A DNA stretch of 64,000 nt from Psychroflexus tropicus DSM 15496 (GTDB lineage: Bacteria; Bacteroidota; Bacteroidia; Flavobacteriales; Flavobacteriaceae): positions 202,332-266,331 of the forward strand of contig NZ_KB905344.1 in NCBI RefSeq assembly GCF_000378765.1, given 5' to 3'. Shown here piece after piece: positions 19,167 through 27,614 of the stretch. The position numbers were made by a program, and so were the translations under genes. The notes beneath the pieces are model-generated. The model was not told where the DNA came from and made no database searches. It was given only the letters and a program-made list of their open reading frames with translations. Position 1 is the first letter of the stretch. Each line of letters begins with the position of its first letter.

Positions 19167-20203
19167 CAGTTTTCGATCACGGGTATATAAAAATTAGTTA
19201 CCCATTTTGAAGGATTAATGGTTTGACTTTCATCGACTTCAAATTCTAAAAAAGGCTTTAAAGCTGTATTGATTGTTAATTCCCTGTCTTCTAGTGTGGA
19301 CTTGCTGATGGCTAAAAGTTCTTTAAGGTTGAGGTAGTCTCCGGTGAGTTGCGTTTTAAAATAGATGCTTTTTCGCACAGGTTTTGACAACACTTCAAAG
19401 CTGGCGGGGATTGCTACCTGACTTTCCATCCCAATGCCTGAGGAGAAAATGATACTCTCTGAATTTTCATAGAGGTTTTCAAAAAGGATGATCCTATCCT
19501 TAGATGCATTAAAATTTTGCTCGTTAATAAATTGCTCAATACTTTTAAATACAGGTTGAGATTTTTTCAGTATGTTTTTAAAGTTGAGCCTGGCTGCAGA
19601 AGTGGCGTGTAAAATATAAAAACCTCCAGTTTCTACTTTGCCAATGGGTGTGATATTATAAATGGCAATTTCCTTGATGATGGATTGCTCGAGCTTAGAA
19701 AGGCTTTTTGATAGGGCTTTTTTAAGTTGTTCGAGATGGGAAGTCCCTGTTAACACCAATTCAGTTTTTTGCCAGAAGCTAGCTTCAGATTCTATGCTGA
19801 TCTCAATCCTAGAATTTGCATCTGTAGTTATGAATTTCCAAGTCATATCAAACTCCGAAGAACTCAACCAGGTTTTAAGTCTGAGGCGCTGTATTAAAGA
19901 ATCTTCTGTTAAGCTTCTATTCTGAAAATTGATGGATTCAAACTTTTCGTTTTGCCAGGAAAGCGTTGTATTTTTTGGGCTTTCTACATTACTCAATCTC
20001 TGTTCTGAAATGGATTCCTGAGGAAAATCAAACCAAGTCTCATAAGTCGATAAATCTTGAACTTTAGAGCTAAAGAGTTTAGCATTTACAGGAGTTTCAA
20101 ACGTAAAATTTTCTTGGTCAGGAATGCTTATGGTAGCAATATATAAGGAACCGACCACGAATATGAGAACCAGTAAAAAAAAGAGGTATTTAAAAAACTT
20201 CAT
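19166..20203 (-). CDS. Membrane-anchored SRPBCC plus GyrI-like domain protein
   Basis: 345 aa. An N-terminal hydrophobic helix (residues 4-26) anchors it. Residues about 30-180 look like an SRPBCC (Bet v 1-like) ligand-binding domain (FETPVNAKLFSSKVQDLSTY, WKFI, RIEISIESEASFW). The C-terminal part from about 190 resembles the GyrI-like/AraC effector-binding fold, ending in the typical WVTNFYIPVIEN. A similar pairing is found in Bacteroidetes proteins annotated as SRPBCC or GyrI-like. No DNA-binding domain is present. It is upstream of crcB with coupled translation; a functional link to fluoride is not evident. Confidence 0.75.
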   Translation of the reverse strand: MKFFKYLFFLLVLIFVVGSLYIATISIPDQENFTFETPVNAKLFSSKVQDLSTYETWFDFPQESISEQRLSNVESPKNTTLSWQNEKFESINFQNRSLTEDSLIQRLRLKTWLSSSEFDMTWKFITTDANSRIEISIESEASFWQKTELVLTGTSHLEQLKKALSKSLSKLEQSIIKEIAIYNITPIGKVETGGFYILHATSAARLNFKNILKKSQPVFKSIEQFINEQNFNASKDRIILFENLYENSESIIFSSGIGMESQVAIPASFEVLSKPVRKSIYFKTQLTGDYLNLKELLAISKSTLEDRELTINTALKPFLEFEVDESQTINPSKWVTNFYIPVIEN

Positions 20204-20256
20204 CGACTATATATTATACTTACGAATATACTTAAAATTAAGACTCTATTAAGACT

Positions 20257-21492
20257 TTAGCGTCTTGCTGTAAGTTCAGCAATTTTAACAATCACCTCCG
20301 AAGCTTTGACCATGCTCTCCAGAGGAACATATTCATATTTCCCGTGGAAGTTGTGTCCCCCAGCAAAAATATTAGGGCAGGGTAAGCCTTTATAACTGAG
20401 TTGTGCTCCATCAGTTCCTCCTCTTATGGGTTTTAAAATGGGTTGTATGTTAAGCGATTTCATGGCTTCTTCAGCAATATCTACAATATGCTTTACAGGC
20501 TCTACCTTCTCTCGCATATTGTAGTATTGATCCTTAACTTCAATTTCGATATCGGCTTCTTCAATTTGATCATTCATTTTTGCAACAATATCTTTCATCA
20601 ATTGTTTTCTAGCCTCAAATTTGTCTTTATCATGATCTCTAATGATATATTTTAATTCGGTAAGCTCAATGTCTCCAGAAATGGATGACAAATGAAAAAA
20701 TCCTTCGTAACCTTCAGTCTTTTCTGGAACTTCATCTTTTGGTAATACATCAATAAATTTTTGAGCCATATATATGGAATTAACCATCTTATCTTTTGCA
20801 TAACCAGGATGAACACTGGTGCCTTTAAATTTCAATACTGCAGAAGCCGCGTTAAAGTTTTCGTATTCCAGTTCTCCAATCTGGCTTCCATCCATGGTGT
20901 AAGCGTATTTGGCGCCAAATTTATCTACGTCAAAATGATGGGCTCCACGTCCAATTTCTTCATCCGGGGTGAACCCCACTCTTATCTCTCCGTGTTTTAT
21001 TTCCGGGTGTTGAACCAAATACTCCATGGCCATGATAATTTCTGTTATACCGGCTTTATCATCGGCACTAAGCAGGGTAGTTCCATCAGTTGTGATTAAA
21101 GTCTGGCCTATATAATCTTTCATCTCTTTAAAATAGCTGGAAGAAAGCACAATATCTTTTTCTTTATTTAATAGGATATCACCGCCATCATAATCCTTGT
21201 GAATCTGTGGATTGATATGAGAAGCCTTAAAATCTGGAGACGTGTCAAAATGAGACACAAATCCGATAGTGTCTACCTCATGATCTACATTAGATGGTAA
21301 AGTAGCCATGATATAAGCTTTGTCATCTATCGTAACATCCTTTAGGCCAATTTGCTCCAATTCCTTCTTGAGAAGATTAGCAATTGTCCATTGCTTATCG
21401 GTGCTGGGGGTAGAGTCACTGTTGGGATCACTTTGAGAATCGATTTTTATATAAGTTGTAAAACGCTCTAAGAGCTTTTCAGAATTGATCAT
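20257..21492 (-). CDS. pepT: Peptidase T (tripeptide aminopeptidase)
   Basis: Cytosolic M20 zinc peptidase that removes the N-terminal residue from tripeptides. The first metal histidine and catalytic aspartate are in [11 protein letters not shown], the bridging aspartate is in LSADDKAGI, the catalytic Glu-Glu in [14 protein letters not shown] and the distal histidine in FAGGHNFHG. The start is ATG 21492 ([17 protein letters not shown], 411 aa); a 7-codon extension to 21513 would begin with TTG inside the candidate -7 element. It is divergent from pyrD. Confidence 0.95.
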   Translation of the reverse strand: MINSEKLLERFTTYIKIDSQSDPNSDSTPSTDKQWTIANLLKKELEQIGLKDVTIDDKAYIMATLPSNVDHEVDTIGFVSHFDTSPDFKASHINPQIHKDYDGGDILLNKEKDIVLSSSYFKEMKDYIGQTLITTDGTTLLSADDKAGITEIIMAMEYLVQHPEIKHGEIRVGFTPDEEIGRGAHHFDVDKFGAKYAYTMDGSQIGELEYENFNAASAVLKFKGTSVHPGYAKDKMVNSIYMAQKFIDVLPKDEVPEKTEGYEGFFHLSSISGDIELTELKYIIRDHDKDKFEARKQLMKDIVAKMNDQIEEADIEIEVKDQYYNMREKVEPVKHIVDIAEEAMKSLNIQPILKPIRGGTDGAQLSYKGLPCPNIFAGGHNFHGKYEYVPLESMVKASEVIVKIAELTARR

Positions 21493-21510
21493 GTCTATGT
21501 AATTTGGATT

Positions 21511-21518
21511 CAAAAATA
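21511..21518 (-). promoter_or_regulatory. Candidate -7 element of the pepT promoter
   Basis: Minus-strand TATTTTTG fits TAnnTTTG and ends 18 bases before the pepT ATG, which also argues against the upstream TTG start. Confidence 0.45.
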
Positions 21519-21552
21519 TGAATTTGAAGCCATTAAACCTCTTAGAATCGGA

Positions 21553-21581
21553 TTGTCTTAGTCAGATTTGCACTATTTTTG
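21553..21581 (+). promoter_or_regulatory. pyrD promoter, Bacteroidetes type
   Basis: TTG at 21553-21555, an 18-base spacer and TATTTTTG at 21574-21581. The leader to the pyrD ATG is about 15 bases. Confidence 0.65.
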
Positions 21582-21600
21582 CACTTAAATTTTTATAGCG

Positions 21601-22623
21601 ATGTACAAACAGATTTTAAGACCTCTTTTATTTCAATTTGATGCTGAAGCTGTACATCATTTTAGTTTTTCATCACTAAAGTTAATTCATAAACTTCCTG
21701 GAGTATCTTCCCTCTTGAAAAAAAAATTTGTTCTAGATGATCCTCGTTTGGAACGAGAAGTCTTTGGATTAAAATTTAAAAATCCTGTGGGCCTTGCCGC
21801 TGGATTTGATAAAAATGCTGAATTATTTCAAGAGCTCTCCAACCTAGGGTTTGGCTTTATTGAAATAGGTACGGTGACCCCAAAGCCCCAAGATGGAAAT
21901 CCGAAAAAGCGTTTATTTAGGTTGAAGAAAGATTCCGCAATCATCAACCGGATGGGATTTAATAACCAAGGGGTGGATGAAGCCGTAAAGCGTCTTAGGA
22001 AGAATAAAGGGGTGCTGATTGGTGGGAATATCGGTAAAAACAAGATCACATCCAATGCAGAGGCCTTTAATGATTATGACTATAATTTTGAAGCCTTATT
22101 CGATTATGTCGATTACTTTGTAGTGAATGTAAGTTCTCCTAATACTCCCAATTTAAGAGCATTGCAGGACAAAGAACCATTAACCCAACTTTTGGATCAT
22201 TTACAGTCTAAAAATCTTAAAAAGACAAAACCTAAGCCTATTCTCCTCAAGATAGCTCCAGATTTGACAGAATCTCAGTTACTGGATATCATTGAAATTG
22301 TCGGGGAGACCAAAATTGCTGGGGTCATTGCGACTAATACCACTATTTCCAGAGAGGGCCTCTTATCTAAAGCTAAGGATGAAGCCGGTGGTTTGAGCGG
22401 TAAACCGCTAACCAAAACCTCTACAGATGTCATTCGTTTTTTGTCTCAAAAGAGCAACAAAGCCTTTCCAATTATTGGTGTTGGAGGGATTATGACTGCT
22501 GAAGATGCTATCGAAAAACTTGAGGCTGGTGCGAGTTTAGTTCAGCTTTATACAGGTTTTGTTTACGAAGGTCCAGGCTTGGTTAAAGCCATTAACCAAG
22601 CTATTTTGGATAAGATGTCTTAA
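21601..22623 (+). CDS. pyrD: Dihydroorotate dehydrogenase (quinone), class 2
   Basis: Membrane-associated flavoenzyme of pyrimidine synthesis that oxidises dihydroorotate to orotate and passes electrons to quinone. The N-terminal helical segment (residues 1-40) that contacts quinone is present, marking class 2. FMN/orotate-site motifs are [34 protein letters not shown] (catalytic serine of class 2), TNTTISRE and [11 protein letters not shown]. It is full length at 340 aa. The LysE-type transporter gene follows 5 bases after the stop. Confidence 0.96.
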   Translation: MYKQILRPLLFQFDAEAVHHFSFSSLKLIHKLPGVSSLLKKKFVLDDPRLEREVFGLKFKNPVGLAAGFDKNAELFQELSNLGFGFIEIGTVTPKPQDGNPKKRLFRLKKDSAIINRMGFNNQGVDEAVKRLRKNKGVLIGGNIGKNKITSNAEAFNDYDYNFEALFDYVDYFVVNVSSPNTPNLRALQDKEPLTQLLDHLQSKNLKKTKPKPILLKIAPDLTESQLLDIIEIVGETKIAGVIATNTTISREGLLSKAKDEAGGLSGKPLTKTSTDVIRFLSQKSNKAFPIIGVGGIMTAEDAIEKLEAGASLVQLYTGFVYEGPGLVKAINQAILDKMS

Positions 22624-22628
22624 TACCT

Positions 22629-23246
22629 ATGACAGAACAATTGATATCGTTCATGATGGCCTCCGTACTGCTGACACTTTCACCTGGTCCAGACATTATT
22701 TATGTGCTCTCGCAAAGTCTTGTCGGTGGTTACAAAAGAGGTGTAGTTATTGCGATGGGACTGATTTCCGGCATCATTATTCATACCTCCTTAGTGGCTT
22801 TTGGTGTGTCCTTGGTTATCAAAAATTCACCCTCACTTTTCTGGGCTATCAAAATAGCTGGAGCCTTTTACCTGCTGTACCTGGCTTATGAAGTGTATCG
22901 CTCTCCAATCCAAAATTTTACCAAGAGTGAAACGGTAAACCAAAAAGTTTCGTTTTTTTCAGATTACAAAACAGGCTTTATCATGAATATTCTCAATCCA
23001 AAGGTGACGATATTCTTTTTGGCTTTTTTTCCCGGATTTTTATGGAATAGGGAAGAGGATCTGATGTTTCAATTTTATACTTTAGGCGGTTTGTTTATGC
23101 TGCAGGCTTTCTTGATTTTTTGTTTAGTGGCTCTACTCTCTGGTCAGCTTTCCAAACTTTTATTTTCTTCTTCTTCTTCACATTCTTTTTTGAAATGGTT
23201 TCAGATATTGACGTTTATTGGGATCGCTATTTTGATTTTACTTTAA
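22629..23246 (+). CDS. LysE/RhtB family amino-acid exporter
   Basis: 205 aa inner-membrane protein with about six hydrophobic helices. The N-terminal LTLSPGPDIIYVLSQSLVGG followed by KRGVVIAMGLISG is the LysE/RhtB signature, and GFIMNILNPKVTIFFLAFFPGF is the second conserved block. The family exports lysine, homoserine, threonine or related amino acids; the substrate here is not predictable. It is 5 bases after pyrD, so probably co-transcribed. Confidence 0.92.
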   Translation: MTEQLISFMMASVLLTLSPGPDIIYVLSQSLVGGYKRGVVIAMGLISGIIIHTSLVAFGVSLVIKNSPSLFWAIKIAGAFYLLYLAYEVYRSPIQNFTKSETVNQKVSFFSDYKTGFIMNILNPKVTIFFLAFFPGFLWNREEDLMFQFYTLGGLFMLQAFLIFCLVALLSGQLSKLLFSSSSSHSFLKWFQILTFIGIAILILL

Positions 23247-23259
23247 TTGAATCACTCTT

Positions 23260-23287
23260 TTGAAAATGCTTTAAAACTGTATATTTG
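23260..23287 (+). promoter_or_regulatory. Candidate promoter of the HMG-CoA lyase gene
   Basis: TTG at 23260-23262, a 17-base spacer and TATATTTG at 23280-23287. The ATG at 23293 comes only 5 bases later, which would make the mRNA leaderless or nearly so. Confidence 0.5.
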
Positions 23288-23292
23288 GACTC

Positions 23293-24156
23293 ATGAAATC
23301 AGTAAAGCTTATTGAGTGTCCAAGAGATGCTATGCAAGGCATTAAGCCATTTATTCCTACCGATGAAAAAGCAAGATATATCCAATCTCTTCTCGGGTGC
23401 GGTTTCGATACCATAGACTTCGGTAGTTTCGTTTCCCCTAAAGCAATTCCGCAAATGCAGGATACCGCTGAGGTTCTATCCATGCTCGACCTTTCTGAAA
23501 CGCAGAGTAAGCTTTTAGCTATCGTAGCCAATAAACGAGGTGCAGAGGATGCTTCAAAATTTCCTGAAATCAATTACCTGGGTTATCCTTTTTCCATTTC
23601 TGAAAACTTTCAAATGCGGAATACCCATAAAACCATCGCAGAATCTGTTGAGGTGTTGAAGTCGATTCTTGAAATTGCTCACCGTTCCAATAAATCGGTG
23701 GTGGCTTATTTGTCTATGGGTTTTGGAAACCCTTACGGCGATCCCTGGAACACCGATATTGTGGGGGAGTGGACTGAAAAACTTTCTGCCCTTGGCGTTA
23801 AAATTCTTTCTCTTTCAGACACAGTAGGGACATCTAACCCTGAAGTGATAGAGGATTTGTTTTCAACCTTGATTCCAAAATATCCCAACATGGAGTTTGG
23901 AGCTCATTTGCACACTACGCCTGACGCCTGGTATGAAAAAGTTCATGCTGCTGTGCAGGCAGGTTGTCAACGATTTGATGGAGCTATACAGGGCTTTGGA
24001 GGATGTCCAATGGCTAAAGACGATCTTACGGGTAATATGCAGACCGAAAAGATGTTATCGTATTTCAATTCTAAGAATATAGATAACTCTATCAGGATGA
24101 CCAGCTTTGAGTCTGCTTACAACAAGGCGTCAGATTTGTTTACGAAGTATCATTAG
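23293..24156 (+). CDS. Hydroxymethylglutaryl-CoA lyase
   Basis: DRE-TIM metallolyase (287 aa) that cleaves HMG-CoA to acetoacetate and acetyl-CoA, the last step of leucine breakdown. The N-terminal ECPRDAMQGIKPFIPT carries the divalent-metal aspartate, SDTVGTSNP and HLHTTPDAWYEK give further active-site residues, and the signature GGCPMAKDDLTGN contains the catalytic cysteine. The start ATG sits 5 bases after a TAnnTTTG element. No other leucine-degradation genes are adjacent. Confidence 0.93.
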   Translation: MKSVKLIECPRDAMQGIKPFIPTDEKARYIQSLLGCGFDTIDFGSFVSPKAIPQMQDTAEVLSMLDLSETQSKLLAIVANKRGAEDASKFPEINYLGYPFSISENFQMRNTHKTIAESVEVLKSILEIAHRSNKSVVAYLSMGFGNPYGDPWNTDIVGEWTEKLSALGVKILSLSDTVGTSNPEVIEDLFSTLIPKYPNMEFGAHLHTTPDAWYEKVHAAVQAGCQRFDGAIQGFGGCPMAKDDLTGNMQTEKMLSYFNSKNIDNSIRMTSFESAYNKASDLFTKYH

Positions 24157-24223
24157 TTGTTAAACCCTTGTGTCTATCAATACCTTTAGGACTCTTTCAA
24201 TAAACAATTTTTCATACTATTAG

Positions 24224-24252
24224 ACCTCAAAGGTTTTTAAAACCTGTGAGGT
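24224..24252. repeat. Imperfect palindrome in intergenic region
   Basis: Two 14-base arms (ACCTCAAAGGTTTT and AAAACCTGTGAGGT) with one mismatch around a single T. There is no T-tract, so it is not an ordinary terminator. A related, weaker element with the same CTGTGAGGT arm is at 27500-27533. Confidence 0.8.
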
Positions 24253-24383
24253 TTAATAATCAGATTATTCACATGAATAAACTATTTATGGACTATCGCT
24301 GTTCAATTTAAATTCAATTTATCTCTTTAATCTGACGTCTATGTACTGTAAGCGAAGCGGTCTAATTTGGAATAACATTCTTT

Positions 24384-24416
24384 TTGGAAGATTCCTGTCT
24401 TTTTTACCTAATTTTG
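24384..24416 (+). promoter_or_regulatory. Candidate rlmN promoter
   Basis: TTG at 24384-24386, then a long 22-base spacer, and TAATTTTG at 24409-24416. The GTG start of rlmN begins 5 bases after the G of this element. Confidence 0.45.
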
Positions 24417-24420
24417 CAAC

Positions 24421-25467
24421 GTGAAAACTACTAAAAAAGACATACGCGCACTTAGCAAAAAAGAATTGCAAGATTTTTTTGTCTCTCAGGGCGATAAATC
24501 GTTCCGGGGTTCTCAGGTTTACGACTGGTTATGGAATAAAGCCACCTATAATTTTGAGGACATGACCAACCTGTCTAAAGAAACCAGACAAATGTTGGTA
24601 GACAATTTTGTAATAAATAATGTGGAGGTGGATCAAATGCAGCGTAGTACGGACGGGACTATCAAAAACGCAGTCAAACTTCACGATGGGTTTACTGTAG
24701 AATCGGTTTTGATTCCCACAAAATCCAGAACAACCGCCTGTGTATCTTCTCAGGTAGGTTGTAGTTTAGACTGCCAATTCTGTGCAACAGCTAAATTGAA
24801 ACGTCTTAGAAATTTAAATGCGGATGAAATATTTGATCAGGTAGTAGCCATAGATAAAGAAAGCAAGCTTTATAATGGCATTCCTTTATCTAACATCGTT
24901 TATATGGGTATGGGTGAGCCTTTAATGAATTATAACAACGTCCTCAAGTCTATTGAGAAGATTACTTCCCCTGAAGGCCTAGGCATGTCTCCAAAGCGAA
25001 TCACCTTATCTACTTCTGGAGTGCCTAAGATGATCAAAAAACTAGCCGATGATCAGGTAAAATTTCACTTGGCGGTCTCCTTACACTCTGCCATAGATGA
25101 AGTTAGGACTCGAATAATGCCTTTCAATGAGAAGTTTCCATTAGCTGATCTAAAAGAAGCTTTGATTTATTGGTATGAGAAAACGGGAAAATCTGTCACT
25201 TACGAATACATTGTATGGAAAGGAATAAACGATAGAGAAGAAGATATTAGAGCCTTGATTAATTTTTGTAAGGCCATCCCCTGTAAAGTGAATATCATTG
25301 AATATAACCCTATCGATGATGGACAATTTCAACAAGGCGATGATGATGCGGTGGCTAAATATGTAAATGCTTTAGAAGCTAATCACATCACCGTGACGTT
25401 AAGACATTCCAGAGGTAAAGATATCGACGCCGCCTGCGGCCAACTGGCTAATAAGATTAAGGTATAA
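24421..25467 (+). CDS. rlmN: 23S rRNA (adenine2503-C2)-methyltransferase RlmN
   Basis: Radical-SAM enzyme that methylates C2 of A2503 in 23S rRNA and A37 of some tRNAs. The cluster-binding CxxxCxxC is CSLDCQFC near residue 117; YMGMGEPLMN is the GEP motif, and the late AACGQLA contains the methyl-carrying cysteine (RlmN/Cfr mechanism). The start is GTG 24421 (MKTTKKDIRALSKKEL), which matches the normal family N-terminus; no ATG lies nearby. 348 aa is full length. Confidence 0.95.
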   Translation: MKTTKKDIRALSKKELQDFFVSQGDKSFRGSQVYDWLWNKATYNFEDMTNLSKETRQMLVDNFVINNVEVDQMQRSTDGTIKNAVKLHDGFTVESVLIPTKSRTTACVSSQVGCSLDCQFCATAKLKRLRNLNADEIFDQVVAIDKESKLYNGIPLSNIVYMGMGEPLMNYNNVLKSIEKITSPEGLGMSPKRITLSTSGVPKMIKKLADDQVKFHLAVSLHSAIDEVRTRIMPFNEKFPLADLKEALIYWYEKTGKSVTYEYIVWKGINDREEDIRALINFCKAIPCKVNIIEYNPIDDGQFQQGDDDAVAKYVNALEANHITVTLRHSRGKDIDAACGQLANKIKV

Positions 25468-25495
25468 AAAAAGCTCCGATGAAAATCGGAGCTTT
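25466..25495. terminator. Intrinsic terminator between rlmN and the T9SS protein gene
   Basis: An 11-base-pair stem (AAAGCTCCGAT with ATCGGAGCTTT) and GAAA loop. The A-run on the plus strand gives a strong T-tract when read on the minus strand, so it serves the minus-strand gene best; the plus-strand tail is short. Confidence 0.85.
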
Positions 25496-25515
25496 GAGAT
25501 TGTAGCCATCATTTA

Positions 25516-26337
25516 TTATTGCTTAACAAATTTAAAAGTTTTAACCTGGTTTCCAGATTCCACTTTTGCAATATAAAGTCCAGTTGATAATCTAGAGACA
25601 TTCACTTGGGCTTCATTAGTGTCGAGTTTTTGATTTAAAACTTCCTGACCTAAGGAGTTAAATAAAGTTACTTTGTCTAGGTTAAAATCGGATTGAATAG
25701 ATAATTGACCCGATTTGTAAAAGTGAGTAAGTGAATTTTCTTCAAAGCTACCAACGCTAAGAGTCTCACCATCAATGCTTACATTATCGAAAGCCCATCC
25801 CCAAGAAAAATCACCAGTCCATCGAAATCGAACTTGAGCATTTGCAACTCCAGCAAGCTCAGTAGTTAAATCATAAACTTCATTACCAAATGTAGATTCA
25901 CCTTGGTCAGCACCTGTATAAGAATCTATTTGTACCCAAGAAGATCCATCAAAGGCTTCAATGAAACCAGTACCGCCAAAACCAGCAGTAAAAAAATGAT
26001 CAAAACTTAAGGTTACGGAAGTAAAATCAGTAAGGTCTAAAACAGGAGACTCTAAAGCAGCATCCTCGACAATACCATTATCTCCATATGAATCACTGTC
26101 AAATAGAGCATAATTATCTAATATACCTGTTTCATCATAGTAAATGGTGTTGGGTGGTTGATACCCTACTGCTTCGCCACCAGATCCAAGAATCCAAACG
26201 TCTCCACCTCCCTGAATGTCATTATTAGTCCAATCTGATGGTAAATCTGTTGATCCCTCAAAATCTTCTTCAAAGAATGCTTGGCTATAACTTAATGAAA
26301 CAATAAATAATGTAATTAAAAAAGTAATTTTTTTCAT
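25516..26337 (-). CDS. Secreted choice-of-anchor J protein with T9SS type A sorting domain
   Basis: 273 aa. A signal peptide (MKKITFLITLFIVSLSYSQ) precedes a beta-sandwich of the cleaved-adhesin/choice-of-anchor J type: EDFEGSTDLPSDWTNND at the start, then LTLSFDHFF-like strands and WGWAFDNVSIDGE, the hallmark of that domain. The C-terminal 75 residues are a type IX sorting domain (VTLFNSLGQEVLN, LSTGLYIAKVESG, final KTFKFVKQ). It should be exported through the outer membrane and attached to the surface. It is a single gene with its own terminator. Confidence 0.88.
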   Translation of the reverse strand: MKKITFLITLFIVSLSYSQAFFEEDFEGSTDLPSDWTNNDIQGGGDVWILGSGGEAVGYQPPNTIYYDETGILDNYALFDSDSYGDNGIVEDAALESPVLDLTDFTSVTLSFDHFFTAGFGGTGFIEAFDGSSWVQIDSYTGADQGESTFGNEVYDLTTELAGVANAQVRFRWTGDFSWGWAFDNVSIDGETLSVGSFEENSLTHFYKSGQLSIQSDFNLDKVTLFNSLGQEVLNQKLDTNEAQVNVSRLSTGLYIAKVESGNQVKTFKFVKQ

Positions 26338-26490
26338 AGTGTTAAAATTTTAAGGTTAAGTTGTAAATGTATAAAATTTAATCCATTAATAAAATTATTA
26401 AGAATAAACTTTAGATATAATCATACGACTAAGAATATGTAAATATATTGCTTAACAATTTTTTTAATATGTTCTTATACTTATAAACTC

Positions 26491-26498
26491 TATCTTTG
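26491..26498 (+). promoter_or_regulatory. Candidate -7 element of the polyprenyl synthetase gene
   Basis: TATCTTTG fits TAnnTTTG. It ends 6 bases before the TTG start at 26505 and overlaps the further-upstream TTG at 26496, which therefore cannot be the start. Confidence 0.5.
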
Positions 26499-26504
26499 CT
26501 AGTC

Positions 26505-27482
26505 TTGAAAACCGTCTCACAAATAAAGGAACCCATCGCTCATGAAATGGAGCTTTTCGAAAAGAAATTCTCTCTTTTCATGTCCTCTCGTGTAGCACTA
26601 CTCAACAAAATCACCCATTTTATCGTTAATAGGAAAGGCAAGCAGATGCGACCTATGTTTGTGTTTTTAGTCGCTAAGATGGTTTCCGAAGGAGAAGTCA
26701 ATGATAGAACTTACCGAGGGGCTTCTGTTATAGAATTGATTCATACAGCTACCCTTGTTCACGATGATATCGTAGATGATAGTAATCAAAGGCGTGGTTT
26801 CTTTTCTATTAATGCCCTCTGGAAAAATAAGATTGCCGTTTTGGTCGGTGATTTTTTATTGTCTAAGGGCCTTTTGTTATCTATTGATAATGATGATTTT
26901 GATCTTTTGAAAATTATCTCTGTGGCGGTTAGGGAAATGAGTGAAGGGGAATTACTGCAGATCGAGAAAGCGCGGCGTCTGGACATTACTGAAGATATTT
27001 ATTATGAAATCATTCGCCAAAAAACGGCGACGCTCATTGCCGCCTGTTGTAGTCTCGGCGCTGCGGCAGTTAAACCTAATTCTTCTCATGTTGAGTCTAT
27101 GCGAAAATTTGGAGAGCTCATTGGAATGGCTTTTCAGATTAAAGATGACCTTTTCGATTATGGGGAACAGAAAATTGGTAAACCCACAGGTATCGATATC
27201 AAGGAACAAAAGATGACTTTACCTCTCATCTATGCCTTAAACCATGCCTCTAAAAAGGATAAAGACTGGATCATCAATTCTGTTAAAAACCATAATAAAG
27301 ATAAAAAGCGAGTCAATGAAGTTATAGCTTTTGTAAAGTCTTCAGGGGGTTTATCGTATGCTCAGGAACAAATGAAAGTTTTTCAAAATGAAGCTTCTCA
27401 AATTCTTCAGCAATATCCGGAATCCAAATACAGAGATTCCCTTCAGTTGATGATTGACTACGTTATTGACCGAGAGAAATAA
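26505..27482 (+). CDS. Polyprenyl (octaprenyl/solanesyl-type) diphosphate synthase
   Basis: Trans-isoprenyl diphosphate synthase, 325 aa, extending FPP with IPP to make the side chain of menaquinone or related lipids. The first aspartate-rich motif is HDDIVDDSNQRRG and the second IKDDLFDYGE, with GKQMRPMFVFL near the N-terminus. The start is taken at TTG 26505 (MKTVSQIKEPIAHEMELF), the usual N-terminus of flavobacterial homologues; the nearest ATG, at 26547, would remove 14 conserved residues. Product chain length cannot be read directly. Confidence 0.92.
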   Translation: MKTVSQIKEPIAHEMELFEKKFSLFMSSRVALLNKITHFIVNRKGKQMRPMFVFLVAKMVSEGEVNDRTYRGASVIELIHTATLVHDDIVDDSNQRRGFFSINALWKNKIAVLVGDFLLSKGLLLSIDNDDFDLLKIISVAVREMSEGELLQIEKARRLDITEDIYYEIIRQKTATLIAACCSLGAAAVKPNSSHVESMRKFGELIGMAFQIKDDLFDYGEQKIGKPTGIDIKEQKMTLPLIYALNHASKKDKDWIINSVKNHNKDKKRVNEVIAFVKSSGGLSYAQEQMKVFQNEASQILQQYPESKYRDSLQLMIDYVIDREK

Positions 27483-27499
27483 TTTTGAAACTTGTCAAT

Positions 27500-27533
27500 C
27501 TCACAGTACCTAAAACTTTGGCGACTGTGAGGT
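27500..27533. repeat. Weak palindrome related to the 24.2 kb element
   Basis: CTCACAGT at 27500-27507 pairs with ACTGTGAG at 27524-27531 around a 16-base loop and is followed by GT. It shares CTGTGAGGT with the element at 24224-24252. It is intergenic between the polyprenyl synthase gene and dnaG. Confidence 0.6.
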
Positions 27534-27564
27534 CTTAGCAATCTAATTTTTGAAACGAATGTGC

Positions 27565-27572
27565 TATTTTTG
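27565..27572 (+). promoter_or_regulatory. Candidate -7 element of the dnaG promoter
   Basis: TATTTTTG fits TAnnTTTG and lies 42 bases upstream of the dnaG TTG start. Confidence 0.45.
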
Positions 27573-27614
27573 TTGATAGCTGTAATTTTATCTCAACTTT
27601 AAAACCAATTTTCA

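Noticed and set aside
18786-20256. Fluoride riboswitch for crcB
   Set aside because: crcB is embedded downstream of another coding gene with a one-base overlap and neither the junction nor the 53-base gap after pepT shows the riboswitch motifs.
20761-21099. 112 aa plus-strand open frame opposite pepT
   Set aside because: Shadow of pepT metal-site region; no independent support.
26496-26504. TTG start for the polyprenyl synthase three codons earlier
   Set aside because: It overlaps the -7 element TATCTTTG and adds residues not expected in the family; TTG 26505 gives the usual MKTVSQIKEP start.
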